Assembly (NCBI RefSeq): GCF_002270055.1
Contig: NZ_NIBG01000006.1
Coordinates: forward strand, 1 to 64,000
DNA from: Anaeromicrobium sediminis
GTDB lineage: Bacteria; Bacillota; Clostridia; Peptostreptococcales; Thermotaleaceae
DNA: 64,000 nt
Direction: 5' to 3'
Positions 53,799-62,900 of this stretch are shown here, piece after piece (position 1 is the stretch's first letter; each line of letters begins with the position of its first letter). The position numbers and the translations under genes are program-made. Under the pieces are notes generated by a model, which was not told the origin of the DNA, did no database searches, and was given only the letters and a program-made list of their open reading frames with translations.

Positions 53799-53824
53799 TA
53801 AGGAGGATGTTAAAATCCTCCTTA
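53799..53824. terminator. bidirectional terminator between S4 and the sigma-54 activator
   Basis: TAAGGAGGAT pairs with ATCCTCCTTA around GTTAAA. Confidence 0.75.
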
Positions 53825-53842
53825 TTTAAATTAAAGTCTTTT

Positions 53843-55375
53843 TTAATCTAATAATCTATATTTATTAATTTTGTTATAGAGAGTTGCTAAGGAAATTCCT
53901 AATACCTTAGCAATTTCTATTTTACTAGTATAGGATGAGCCATACTTATCAATAGCTCTTTGAAGCATAATTTTTTCTGCCTTATCCAAAGGCAGTATTA
54001 TATCTCATGTATCTGCTGAAATGACTGTTTCATTAGATGATATGAATTTTAAATCCGTTCCTTTAATCTCCCTATTATCCCTAGTACTTATTACTACCCT
54101 TTCTAAAACATTTTCTAACTCTCTAATATTACCTGGCCAATTATATTGGGCAATTATTTTCATTGCATCGCTAGTAAAGATTTTAAAGGGCTTTCCTAAC
54201 TTTCTACAGGTTTTTTTCATAATAAAATCTATTAGATGGGGAAGATCTTCTTTTCTATCCCTTAGGGGAGGTAATTCTATATTAAGAACATTTAATCTAT
54301 AGAATAAATCTTCCCTAAAAGTGCCTTCCTTAACCATCTCTTTTAAGTTCCTATTTGTGGCTGAGATTATTCTTATATTTAGAGGGATAGGGCTCTCACC
54401 GCCAACTCTATGGATTTTTCTCTCCTGTAAGGCTCTGAGTAATTTGACTTGAAGGAGAGGATCCATATCTCCAATTTCATCTAAAAATATGGTTCCGCCA
54501 TTTGCTAATTCAAATTTTCCAAGTTTTTTCTTAAAAGCTCCTGTAAAGGCTCCCTTTTCGTGGCCAAATAATTCACTTTCTAAAAGATTAAGGGGAACGG
54601 CAGAACAGTTAATGCTTATAAATGGCTGTTTAGATCTATTACTAGAGTTATGGATGGCATTTGCTATTACTTCTTTACCAGTTCCAGTCTCACCCTGAAT
54701 TAGTACGGTGGCATCCGTATGGGAGGCTATTTTTCCCATTTCAATACATCTTTCCATATTAGAACAAGACCCTATTAAATCATCAAATGTATAAGTTGCA
54801 GAGGCTATATTGCTTATTTTTTCTGATAAGGTTTTCAATTTGTTTTTACTCTCATTTAATTTTTTAGTTAAAACTATAACTTCTTTGATATCGTTAGTTA
54901 CGGCAATGGCTCCTAATAATTTGCCATTGTAGTATATGGGGGCAGCACTAGATACTAATTCTGTAGGACTGCCACTTGGATAATTTCTTACGTTGCTTAC
55001 CCTTTTCCCCGTTTGAATAACTTGTACTAAACTGCCATCCTTAGACACATCAAATACGCTTTTTTTTAGCCTATCATTCTTTTTTACTCCAACTATACTT
55101 AAGAAAGCCGGATTAATATACTGGATTATACCGTGGCTATCTACAATCTGAACTGCTATAGGGATAATATCCAACATTTTTATGAGTACTTCTCTACTTA
55201 TTAAAATATCTGATAGGGACTTTATACAATCCTTTTCACCTTCAGTTAAATTACAATTTTCCTGTTCGGAAATTATTTTAGATATGATTAAACTAGTATT
55301 TAACAAAGAGGAAGAATCTAATGGCTTAAAAGAATTCCAAGAAATTTGGGAAAATGCGTTTTCCATGAGTTTCAT
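53843..55375 (-). CDS. PAS-containing sigma-54 activator interrupted by in-frame UGA
   Basis: The N-terminal region is followed by a PAS domain ([20 protein letters not shown]), an AAA+ domain with Walker A GETGTGKE and GAFTGA loop, and [13 protein letters not shown] (Walker B). The reading frame stops at TGA (54007-54005) after codon 456, yet continues in phase for 53 codons to TAA. The continuation ([15 protein letters not shown] and [19 protein letters not shown]) is a Fis-type DNA-binding domain. The whole gene would encode 510 residues. The UGA may be a nonsense mutation, a sequencing error or selenocysteine; a SECIS-shaped hairpin follows it. The gene is divergent from the OCD-TRAP operon, whose -24/-12 promoter it should activate. 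AGGTGGG supports the ATG at 55375. Confidence 0.85.
53977..53995 (-). promoter_or_regulatory. SECIS-like hairpin downstream of the UGA
   Basis: On the coding strand CTGCCTT pairs perfectly with AAGGCAG around the loop TGGAT. Sixteen bases separate the UGA from the loop, and a G is the second loop base. Both agree with the general description of bacterial SECIS elements (about 16-37 bases, G in the first two loop positions). The stem also encodes the conserved LPLDKAE, so it could be coincidental. Confidence 0.4.
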
Positions 55376-55436
55376 TTCATATCCCACCTATTAAAGTAAA
55401 TTTTTATTATTTGGTTTAGAGATTATCTAAATTTAT

Positions 55437-55494
55437 ATATTCTACATAAGGATAGGTTAAACCTTCGACGAAAATTGTGGAAATATGTAGAATT
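55437..55494. promoter_or_regulatory. candidate enhancer inverted repeat of the sigma-54 activator
   Basis: ATATTCTACATA (55437-55448) and TATGTAGAATTT (from 55484) are inverted copies with one mismatch, about 47 bases apart, roughly 130-190 bases upstream of the -24 element. Placement fits a bacterial enhancer-binding protein site; no direct proof. Confidence 0.4.
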
Positions 55495-55625
55495 TACAGA
55501 AAAATCTAAAGATTATATATAATTTCTAAAAATTAGAAATATATTTTGGATCAGGAAATAAATGTAAAAGAGCTGTATATGAGTGTACAACCTTGCTTGG
55601 TGGAAAAATTGGATTTTTTTAAATA

Positions 55626-55641
55626 TGGCACAACAATTGCA
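55626..55641 (+). promoter_or_regulatory. sigma-54 (-24/-12) promoter of the OCD-TRAP operon
   Basis: TGGCAC-AACAA-TTGCA matches the full consensus TGGCAC-N5-TTGC(A/T). It points to the OCD-family gene with about 160 bases of leader. The divergent activator gene encodes a GAFTGA protein. The remaining 55388-55812 sequence holds no gene. Confidence 0.9.
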
Positions 55642-55812
55642 AATATATAAGAGCGAGAATATATTTCCTTTATAATCACATGAAAAGACATTAGAGAGGA
55701 GGCATATAAAGACTTAACAAAGTATAAAATTAGCCAATTGTTATAATCTAAAGATTTTTTCAGTTGGCTCACAAAATAAAATTACTAACTATTATCTAAG
55801 GGGGCAATAAAA

Positions 55813-56817
55813 ATGGAAAGTACAATTTTATTAAGTCAAGGAGACATTAAAGAAGTTTTAACTATGAAGGATGTTGTGGAAATTTGTGATAAAACTTTTG
55901 TAGGATTTGGAGAAGGAACTACTATAAACCCTACTAAAGTAGGTTTAGATTTAGGAGAAAAGGCAGCATATCCTCCTTATGAAGGATTTATGAATGCTAT
56001 GCCTGCATACGTAGGATGGTGTGACTCTGCAGGGATTAAGTGGGCCGGTGGATTACTAGGAGAAAGAAAAAAAGCTGGATTACCTTATATAACATCTATG
56101 ATTCTTTTAATGAATCCTAAAATGGGTAACTTTACTGCAGCCATGGATGGAGCATTAATCACTAACTGGAGAACAGGATCACAAGCTGCTATTAGTTTAA
56201 AGTATACTATCACTCATAAGAAAAATATTAAGATTGCCATCTACGGAGCCGGAATGCAAGGACGTACTTCAACTATGGCGATATCTCAAATATTCGATAT
56301 AGATGAGTTAAGAGTATATGACTTATATAAGAGTGCTGGAGAGAAATTTAAAGAAGATATGAAAGAATATGTTAAGGGCGAAATCGTAGTTGTAGAAAAT
56401 CCTGAAGATGCAGCTAAGGATGTGGATGCAATTATAACTGTTACTCAATCTAAAAACAAGTTCTTAAAGAACGAATGGATAAAGCCAGGAATGGTAGTAG
56501 TACCTATGGGATCTTACCAAGAGTGTGATGATGAGTTTATCCTTAGTGCAGACAAGATTATGGTAGACCATGTAGGACAATGTCTGCATAGAGGAGTTTT
56601 AAAAGAATTAGCAGAAGCAGGAAAAATTACAGAAGAAACTCTATATGCAACTATAGGTGAAGTAGCAGCTGGTAAGAAAGCAGCTGGAATTAAAAGTGAC
56701 GAGCGTATATTATGTGTACCAATCGGTACTGGTGCTATGGATATTGCCATTGCAACTGTAGTTAGGGACAGAGCAATTGAAAAGGGATTAGGAGATAATT
56801 TTGCATTTGTAGTCTAG
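55813..56817 (+). CDS. ornithine cyclodeaminase/mu-crystallin family protein
   Basis: A 334-residue NAD-binding protein of the OCD family (NAMPAYVGWCDSAGIKWAGG, Rossmann IAIYGAGMQGRTSTMAI, DHVGQCLHRGVLKEL). Possible reactions include ornithine to proline conversion, ketimine reduction or alanine dehydrogenation. It is the first gene behind a sigma-54 promoter and is followed by a TRAP transporter, suggesting that the imported solute, an amino or imino acid, is its substrate. Compared with the enzyme at 18630 it shares the fold but differs in the active-site loops. A terminator-like hairpin separates it from dctQ. Confidence 0.87.
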   Translation: MESTILLSQGDIKEVLTMKDVVEICDKTFVGFGEGTTINPTKVGLDLGEKAAYPPYEGFMNAMPAYVGWCDSAGIKWAGGLLGERKKAGLPYITSMILLMNPKMGNFTAAMDGALITNWRTGSQAAISLKYTITHKKNIKIAIYGAGMQGRTSTMAISQIFDIDELRVYDLYKSAGEKFKEDMKEYVKGEIVVVENPEDAAKDVDAIITVTQSKNKFLKNEWIKPGMVVVPMGSYQECDDEFILSADKIMVDHVGQCLHRGVLKELAEAGKITEETLYATIGEVAAGKKAAGIKSDERILCVPIGTGAMDIAIATVVRDRAIEKGLGDNFAFVV

Positions 56818-56866
56818 TTTTTATTTAACTATCTATTATCTACGTGAATTTAGAAAAATTTAATAT

Positions 56867-56898
56867 GGGCAGGAAAATGTTTTCCTGCCTTCTTTTTA
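56867..56898 (+). terminator. internal hairpin between OCD and TRAP genes
   Basis: GGCAGGAAAA pairs perfectly with TTTTCCTGCC around TG, followed by TTCTTTTT. It should reduce but not abolish transcription into the transporter genes, as no other promoter is obvious before dctQ. Confidence 0.82.
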
Positions 56899-56936
56899 AA
56901 AGATAGGAAGATTACGAAAAGTAAAGGAGGACTCAA

Positions 56937-57467
56937 ATGACACAAGATTGTAAGAAGAAGAACTTATTTAGTATTTTGATGAATATACAAGGATATGTAT
57001 CTGCATTTTTAATGATATTATTACCCTGTATGGTCTTTTTCCAAGTTTTACTAAGATATGTGTTTAAAGCTCCACTTATGGGGATAGAGGAACTTATGTT
57101 ATTTCCAACCATATGGTTATATATGCTAGGAGGAGCCAATGCATCTTATGAGAGAGAACATATATCATGTGGAATCTTAACATTATATATTAAGAAAGAA
57201 AAATCTATGCAGATTTTTAATATTGCAAAGGCATTAATATCCATATTAGTAAGTTTATGGTTGACTTATTGGTCATATTGGTATTTCGCCTACTCACTTA
57301 AAATGTGGAAGTACAGTGATTTAGTAGGAGTACCAATGTTCTTTGGCGAAAGTGCACTACTTGTAGGTCTAGTTTTAATGACGCTTTTCACAGTATTAGA
57401 GCTACGTGATTATATAAACATTTTTAGAAATGGAAATAAAAATAAGGAGGAGGCTAAAGAATGTTAA
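56937..57467 (+). CDS. TRAP transporter small permease (DctQ-like)
   Basis: A 176-residue membrane protein with four helices, including VFFQVLLRYVFKAPLMGIEELMLFPTIWLYMLGG-type family sequence (short blocks RYVFKAPLMG and EELMLFPTIW). It forms the membrane complex with DctM. AAGGAGG precedes the ATG, and its 3' end overlaps the dctM start by seven bases. Confidence 0.9.
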   Translation: MTQDCKKKNLFSILMNIQGYVSAFLMILLPCMVFFQVLLRYVFKAPLMGIEELMLFPTIWLYMLGGANASYEREHISCGILTLYIKKEKSMQIFNIAKALISILVSLWLTYWSYWYFAYSLKMWKYSDLVGVPMFFGESALLVGLVLMTLFTVLELRDYINIFRNGNKNKEEAKEC

Positions 57468-58765
57468 ATATTGTGTTAATGGATGTAATATTACTTGTTG
57501 TACTTCTTATGATGAGTGTACCTCTTCCCTATTGTTTTGGTGGAGCACTGCTTTTTATGTCCATATTTGGCGGCGTTTCTATGAAAAGTATGATGCTTTG
57601 GGGATTTAGTTCGACTATAAGTCCTGTTTTATTAGCCAGTCCATTATTTGTACTAGCAGGAACTCTAATGGGTGGAAGTGGAATTGCAAAGCATCTATTA
57701 AATTTGGCTGATGTATTTGTAGGAAGAATAAGAGGTGGTCTTGGAGTTGTAACTGTAGCCACATGTGCCTTTATAGGAGCCATATCAGGAAGTGGATTTA
57801 CAGGTGTTGCAGCTACAGGACCCATACTAATACCTAGAATGGTAAAACAAGGTTATCCAAGGGGATATGCTACGTCAATAGTAACCGTTTCATCTATCTT
57901 AGGACTTTTGATCCCTCCAAGTGTCATTATGATTCTTTACGGATGGGTTACAGAAACATCGATTTTGGCATGTTTCCTTTCTACAGTAGGTCCAGGGTTG
58001 GCAATAGTAATAACATTTTCTGTAATAAACTTAATGTGGGCTAAAAAAATGCCTGATTTAGTTCTAGATCCACCTCTAGAAGCTAAAGAGAAAATAAAAG
58101 TGCTTACTAACAGAACTTGGATTGCTATACCAGCCCTATGCCTACCTGTTGTTATATTAGGTGGAATATATGGAGGTATATTTACTCCAACAGAGGCAGC
58201 AGGAGTTGCAACTATCATATCTATACCTATTGGTTTTTTCATATATAAAGAGCTAAGCCCAAAAAAATTCTATGAATTAATTAAAGAATCAACTGTATCT
58301 GTTGGTGCTATCATGACTATGATCATATTTACTTTAATGCTTAGTCAAACCTATGTAATGTTACAAGTACCACAGGCTATAATAGAAATGTTTTTCAATA
58401 TAACAAGCAATAAAATATTAATGCTTTTAATTATAAATGTATTCCTTTTCCTTGTGGGAATGATAGTTAACGATTCTACAGGAATGATCTTAGTTGCACC
58501 GCTTCTTCTTCCATTAGTAACAAAGTTGGGTTTAAGCCCAGTGCACTTTGCGGCTATTATGGGAGTTAATTTGGCCATGGGAGGAGTAACACCACCATAT
58601 GCAAGTATCCTATATTTGGGAATGAGAATAGGTAAATGCGAATTTGATGAAATAATTAAACCAACAATGGTATTCTTACTATGTGGGTATTTACCAATTG
58701 TTATATTAACAACATTTTTTCCTGAGTTATCATTATTTTTACCTAGATTAATGGGATTAGTATAG
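57461..58765 (+). CDS. TRAP transporter large permease (DctM-like)
   Basis: A 434-residue membrane protein with about twelve hydrophobic segments. The family block AISGSGFTGVAATGPILIPRM and GGIYGGIFTPTEAAGVATI are present. It is the transport subunit that moves solute with sodium after delivery by DctP. It overlaps dctQ and is followed by dctP after about 50 bases. Confidence 0.93.
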   Translation: MLNIVLMDVILLVVLLMMSVPLPYCFGGALLFMSIFGGVSMKSMMLWGFSSTISPVLLASPLFVLAGTLMGGSGIAKHLLNLADVFVGRIRGGLGVVTVATCAFIGAISGSGFTGVAATGPILIPRMVKQGYPRGYATSIVTVSSILGLLIPPSVIMILYGWVTETSILACFLSTVGPGLAIVITFSVINLMWAKKMPDLVLDPPLEAKEKIKVLTNRTWIAIPALCLPVVILGGIYGGIFTPTEAAGVATIISIPIGFFIYKELSPKKFYELIKESTVSVGAIMTMIIFTLMLSQTYVMLQVPQAIIEMFFNITSNKILMLLIINVFLFLVGMIVNDSTGMILVAPLLLPLVTKLGLSPVHFAAIMGVNLAMGGVTPPYASILYLGMRIGKCEFDEIIKPTMVFLLCGYLPIVILTTFFPELSLFLPRLMGLV

Positions 58766-58815
58766 GACTCAATTATTTTTCATATAAAGTGAAATTAAAA
58801 TTTAGGAGGGATAGA

Positions 58816-59838
58816 ATGAGGAATGTAAAAAGAATAATGAGTATATTGATTTGTGTAGTTCTAGTAATTGGAAGTTTGGCAGCATGTTCATCGCCAGCAT
58901 CTCAAGAAGGTAAAACTATGACTTGGAAAATAGGTCATATTAGACCAGAGGGTGCAGTGGCAGATAAGGATGTTAGAGCTCTAGCTAGTGCAATAAAGGA
59001 GAGCACTAACGGAGATATAAACATTGAGGTTTATCCAGGAAGTACATTAGGTGATTATCAAATAGTACAAGAACGTGTTGGTATAGGTGATGTTGAAATG
59101 CAACTTGCACCAGCAGGCACTAACGTAGATAAGGCACTAGGAATTACAGCTGTTCCTTATTTAGCTACTAACTGGGAAGAAGCTAAACATGTATTTAGAA
59201 AAGATGGTCCTATGATGGATGCATTAGGTAAGAGATTTGAAAAGCAAGGTATTAAGTTATTAAGCACATACCCAGTATACTTTGGCGGAATTGCTTTAGT
59301 AAAAGAACCTAATGAAGCAGGAAACCCTAATGTTTCTAAGGGATTAAAGATAAGAGTTCCTGGAATGAAAGTATATGAATTAAATGCTCAAGCACAAGGA
59401 TACTTAGCTACACCTATTCCTTATTCAGAGGCCTTTACTGCTATGCAAACAGGTATAGTTGATGGAGCAATAGGTGGAGGAGCAGAAGGATACTATGCTA
59501 GTTTTAGAGATGTAACTAAGTATTATTTACCAGTAAATGATCACTTCGAAATGTGGTTCCTATATATGAATATGGAAACGTGGGAAGGTCTTAGCGATGA
59601 GCAAAAGAAAACTATAGAAGATGCTAGTGCTAAGTTTGAAAGCACAAGATACGAATTAGCTGAAAAAGACCAAAAGGGTTATGAGGCTAAATTGGCAGAA
59701 GCAGGTGTTAACGTATATGAGTTTACACAAGAAGAGTTAACTGCAATGGCTGAGAAGGCTAGAGCAGAAGTATGGCCTAAGTTAAAGGATGAATTTGGAG
59801 CAGAGCTATTTGATGCTATAATTGCGGACATACAGTAA
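58816..59838 (+). CDS. TRAP transporter solute receptor (DctP-like lipoprotein)
   Basis: A 340-residue binding lipoprotein (lipobox LAAC) of the DctP family. Its features are a WKIGHIRPEGAVADKDVRAL strand-helix and KIRVPGMKVYELNAQAQG carrying the conserved Arg that usually binds a carboxylate. FTAMQTGIVDGAIGG follows. The conserved Arg suggests an organic or amino acid with a carboxylate. AGGAGGG supports the ATG at 58816. A strong terminator ends the operon. Confidence 0.9.
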   Translation: MRNVKRIMSILICVVLVIGSLAACSSPASQEGKTMTWKIGHIRPEGAVADKDVRALASAIKESTNGDINIEVYPGSTLGDYQIVQERVGIGDVEMQLAPAGTNVDKALGITAVPYLATNWEEAKHVFRKDGPMMDALGKRFEKQGIKLLSTYPVYFGGIALVKEPNEAGNPNVSKGLKIRVPGMKVYELNAQAQGYLATPIPYSEAFTAMQTGIVDGAIGGGAEGYYASFRDVTKYYLPVNDHFEMWFLYMNMETWEGLSDEQKKTIEDASAKFESTRYELAEKDQKGYEAKLAEAGVNVYEFTQEELTAMAEKARAEVWPKLKDEFGAELFDAIIADIQ

Positions 59839-59845
59839 TTCCTTT

Positions 59846-59880
59846 AAAAAGATATGACTTTTTAGTCATATCTTTTTTTT
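59846..59880 (+). terminator. terminator of the OCD-TRAP operon
   Basis: AAAAAGATATGACT pairs with AGTCATATCTTTTT around TTTT and runs into T residues. Confidence 0.92.
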
Positions 59881-59943
59881 CTTTAATTCTATAGAAAATT
59901 CAGGTTATAATATAGGAAAAAGAGAGAAAAAGGGGTATAGGCT

Positions 59944-60534
59944 GTGAAGAAAAGAAGTAAGGCTATTAATCTATTGAAAATACTAGGCTTATTATGGCTA
60001 ATAAGTTTTATATTAATAGAAGGTTTAATTCTTGTAAATGGGGTATCTAAAGAATATAAGGAAGTAGATTATATAGTAGTATTAGGGGCAGGATTAAAGT
60101 GGGACAAGTTATCAGCAACATTAAAAGAAAGATTGGATAAATCCTATGAGTACTTAAATAAGAATGAGAATATAAAGATTGTTGTCTCAGGAGGTCAAGG
60201 ACCTGATGAAGCCACATCAGAGGCATTTGCCATGGAACAATATCTAGTAGGCTTAGGTATATCAAAGGACAGGATAATAAAAGAGGATAAATCTACTAGC
60301 ACCTATGAGAATTTAAAAAATACTTATGATATTTTGCAAGAGGAAGAAAGGAAAGAAAAAATAAGAATAGGTATAGTAACTAATAGATTCCATCAATTTA
60401 GAGCAGGGGTATTGGCTAAAGAAATAGGATTTGAACCCTATGCCATAGTATCTAAAACCAAATTCTATCAAATTCCTAAGTATTATTTAAGAGAGTATTT
60501 TGCCATAATAAAGTCTTTCCTTTATGACATTTAA
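59944..60534 (+). CDS. YdcF/SanA-type (DUF218) envelope protein
   Basis: A 196-residue protein with an N-terminal membrane helix (about 11-31) and a DUF218 domain: DYIVVLGAGLKWDKLSATLKERLD, VVSGGQGPDEATSEAFAM and EDKSTSTYENLKNTYDIL. Family members (YdcF, SanA, ElyC) act in envelope integrity, with unknown chemistry. The GTG start has an AAAGGGG site. It is not operonic with neighbours; the next element is an RNA gene. Confidence 0.82.
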   Translation: MKKRSKAINLLKILGLLWLISFILIEGLILVNGVSKEYKEVDYIVVLGAGLKWDKLSATLKERLDKSYEYLNKNENIKIVVSGGQGPDEATSEAFAMEQYLVGLGISKDRIIKEDKSTSTYENLKNTYDILQEEERKEKIRIGIVTNRFHQFRAGVLAKEIGFEPYAIVSKTKFYQIPKYYLREYFAIIKSFLYDI

Positions 60535-60555
60535 CTAAAAGGAAACAAATTACAT

Positions 60556-60584
60556 TTGACATTATAACTAATATATCATATAAT
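60556..60584 (+). promoter_or_regulatory. perfect sigma-A promoter of the large RNA
   Basis: TTGACA, a spacer of exactly 17 bases and TATAAT match the full consensus. Such a strong constitutive promoter is expected for an abundant stable RNA. Transcription should start near 60591. Confidence 0.92.
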
Positions 60585-60590
60585 ACTCTT

Positions 60591-61220
60591 TACGAATAAG
60601 TGCAGATGGTGCAGTATTCTAGTCGGATCATCCATTTCTGAAGGCGGGCCTAAAAATCCGTCAGAGGGCATATCGATGAAGCTCCTGGTACTTGCTTACA
60701 ACGCCCAGTTGGGGGTGAGTGCTGGGAGTAAGAAAAAGAGGGCGATTCACAATGGCATGTGGGCGTGTACCCTTTTTTTCGCGGAGACTTAATAAAAGTA
60801 ACTTTTTTATTAAGATTAAACCTACAATGTGGTTCAATACGTGCTACGTGTAGAGTAGCCTGCCTTGAGTGGAATATGGGGGATAGATAGTTATGATATT
60901 GTTTTATCGGCCAATAAAATAATATTTTTTACTATTTGAAACCTGTTCTGCAAAAGAGGCTAGGAAATGGCTTGACTGTTGAGGAAAGCTCCTAGACTGT
61001 TCTTCTGAGATACTTTGGGGATTAAAGTACGGACTAAGTGGTAATCTGGTAATGCATAGCATAGGAAGAAGTGAAGGGAAACCGCTGATCTGGCGACAGA
61101 CCAGTATCTTCTTGGGAAAACCAACCAGACCTAAGCCGTAAAATTTACTCAGGGTATTGCCATCTGTTTACTTCATATAAATACTTAAGTTTCTAGCTCA
61201 TCCTTTGGATGGGCTTTTTT
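60591..61220 (+). ncRNA. large structured non-coding RNA, about 630 nt (OLE/ROOL size class)
   Basis: No coding frame is open here, but structure is dense. The ends pair: AGATGG-GCA near 60605 with TGCCATCT near 61168. Internal stems include CTTAC..CCCAG with CTGGG..GTAAG, CTTAATAAAA with TTTTTTATTAAG, and further GC-rich hairpins around 60640-60780 and 61080-61130. A consensus promoter precedes it and a terminator follows. The length matches large ornate bacterial RNAs such as OLE (about 600 nt) or ROOL. I could not assign a class, because no isoprenoid or oapA genes adjoin it as is usual for OLE. A GAGGAAAGC block recalls RNase P, but the other RNase P motifs are missing. Confidence 0.75.
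61195..61220 (+). terminator. terminator of the large RNA
   Basis: AGCTCATCC pairs with GGATGGGCT (one G-U) around TTT, followed by five T residues. Confidence 0.9.
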
Positions 61221-61317
61221 CTGCACAAAATTACATACTTTCAGGTTAAAAGAGTTGATAAAATGGCTTTCATTAGATAATATACTCTTAAGAATAAGAG
61301 GAAAAGAGGGATCAGGT

Positions 61318-62769
61318 GTGGAGATAAGTTGGAAACCGGATAAAAATTCTCAAGTGCCATTATATAAACAAATAATAGATTTTATAAAGGGTGAAGTAAG
61401 TAGTGGTAACTGGACTGTAGGAACTAAGTTACCAGCTCAAAGGCTTTTGGCCCAATCATTTGGTGTAAATAGGAGTACCTTAATAGAGGCACTAGAAGAA
61501 TTAAAAGCAGAGGGGATAATAGAGGGAAAAGGTGGCAGTAGCACCAGAATTGCCAATAATACTTGGGCTCTATTAATTTCAAATAACAAGACTAATTGGG
61601 AACAGTATATAGAAAATGGAGTTCATCGGCCTAACTTACCTACCATTCAAGCAATAAATAGGTTAGAATTTGAACCTAATATAATAAGATTAGGGACAGG
61701 AGAATTATCTCCAAATTTATTTCCAAAGGAAATGATGAGGAACATATTAACAAAAATGCCTGATAGAATAAATGATCTAGGCTATTTGGAACCAAAGGGC
61801 TTATTAGATTTAAGAAAAGTAATTTGTGAATATCTGAAAGAATTTAATATAAATGTATCTCCAAAATCGGTACTAATAGTATCAGGGGCCCTTCAAGCAC
61901 TTCAATTAATATCCATAGGTATAACTCCACTAGGTTCAACTATACTAATTGAGAATCCATCCTACATAAAATCCCTACATATATTTCAGTCATCAGGAAT
62001 GAAATTAGTTGGCCTTAATATGGATAAGAATGGAATTATGGAAAGTGAAATATTAAATAGGATTAACAAGAGAAATATAAACTTTTTATATACTATACCT
62101 ACTTTTCATAATCCAACGGGAACCTTAATGCCTATGGACAGAAGGAAAAATATAATAAACCTTTGTGAAAAGGAACGTATGCCTATTATAGAAGATGATG
62201 TATATAGGGAACTATGGATAGACAATGAGCCTCCAATGCCTTTAAAATCTATTGACAAAAATGGTAATGTACTATATTTAGGAAGTATATCTAAATCCTT
62301 GGCACCAGGATTTAGAATTGGTTGGATTGTAGGTCCAGAACCTATAATAGATAGATTGGCAGACATAAAGATGCAAACAGATTATGGCTCCAGTTCTATT
62401 TCACAATGGGCCATAGTAGAATTAATCTCAAGTGGTCACTACTTTGAGCACTTACAAATTAGTAGAAAGAACTTGAAAATCAGAAGAGATTTAGTGGAGA
62501 ATTTATTAAATAAATATTTTAAGGAAATTGCCACATGGAACATTCCAAAGGGTGGTTTTTATATATGGTTAGAAGTAAAAAGAAATATAAATATGAAAAG
62601 GCTTTTTGATGAGGCATTGAAGGAAAATTTATTAATAAATCCAGGATATATGTATGGTCATATGAATAATAAGAATATAAGAATATCCTACTCCTATGCA
62701 GAATTGGAAAAATTAGAGAAAGGATTGAAAAAACTAGCTATCATAATAAATCATATGGAAAACTTTTAA
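61318..62769 (+). CDS. MocR-type regulator (GntR helix-turn-helix fused to aminotransferase fold)
   Basis: A 483-residue PLP-dependent regulator. The GntR winged-helix domain is at residues about 10-75 (PLYKQIIDFIKGEVSSGNWT, RLLAQSFGVNRSTLIEALEEL). The class I aminotransferase-like domain (about 110-475) has the PLP Lys in LGSISKSLAPGFRIGW. MocR proteins sense amino acids or vitamin B6 and control neighbouring genes; the LysE exporter downstream is the likely target. An AGAGG site supports the GTG at 61318; the open frame upstream runs out of the RNA terminator region. Confidence 0.9.
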   Translation: MEISWKPDKNSQVPLYKQIIDFIKGEVSSGNWTVGTKLPAQRLLAQSFGVNRSTLIEALEELKAEGIIEGKGGSSTRIANNTWALLISNNKTNWEQYIENGVHRPNLPTIQAINRLEFEPNIIRLGTGELSPNLFPKEMMRNILTKMPDRINDLGYLEPKGLLDLRKVICEYLKEFNINVSPKSVLIVSGALQALQLISIGITPLGSTILIENPSYIKSLHIFQSSGMKLVGLNMDKNGIMESEILNRINKRNINFLYTIPTFHNPTGTLMPMDRRKNIINLCEKERMPIIEDDVYRELWIDNEPPMPLKSIDKNGNVLYLGSISKSLAPGFRIGWIVGPEPIIDRLADIKMQTDYGSSSISQWAIVELISSGHYFEHLQISRKNLKIRRDLVENLLNKYFKEIATWNIPKGGFYIWLEVKRNINMKRLFDEALKENLLINPGYMYGHMNNKNIRISYSYAELEKLEKGLKKLAIIINHMENF

Positions 62770-62796
62770 AAAGATGGTCCTTTGACTGTCTTTTTG
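62768..62796 (+). terminator. terminator after mocR
   Basis: AAAAAGA and TCTTTTT pair around an inner GTC/GAC stem. Confidence 0.7.
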
Positions 62797-62900
62797 AAAT
62801 TGGTTGGGAAAAGTTTTTTGTGTTTGGTTGGAGAAAAATAGTGATTTATCATATATAATTTGTATAGACATAATGAAATTATAGATAAGAGGTGGGAACT

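Noticed and set aside
60955-61180. RNase P RNA assignment from the GAGGAAAGC block
   Set aside because: The other RNase P conserved regions were not found, and the block lies within a longer fold whose ends pair at 60605 and 61168.
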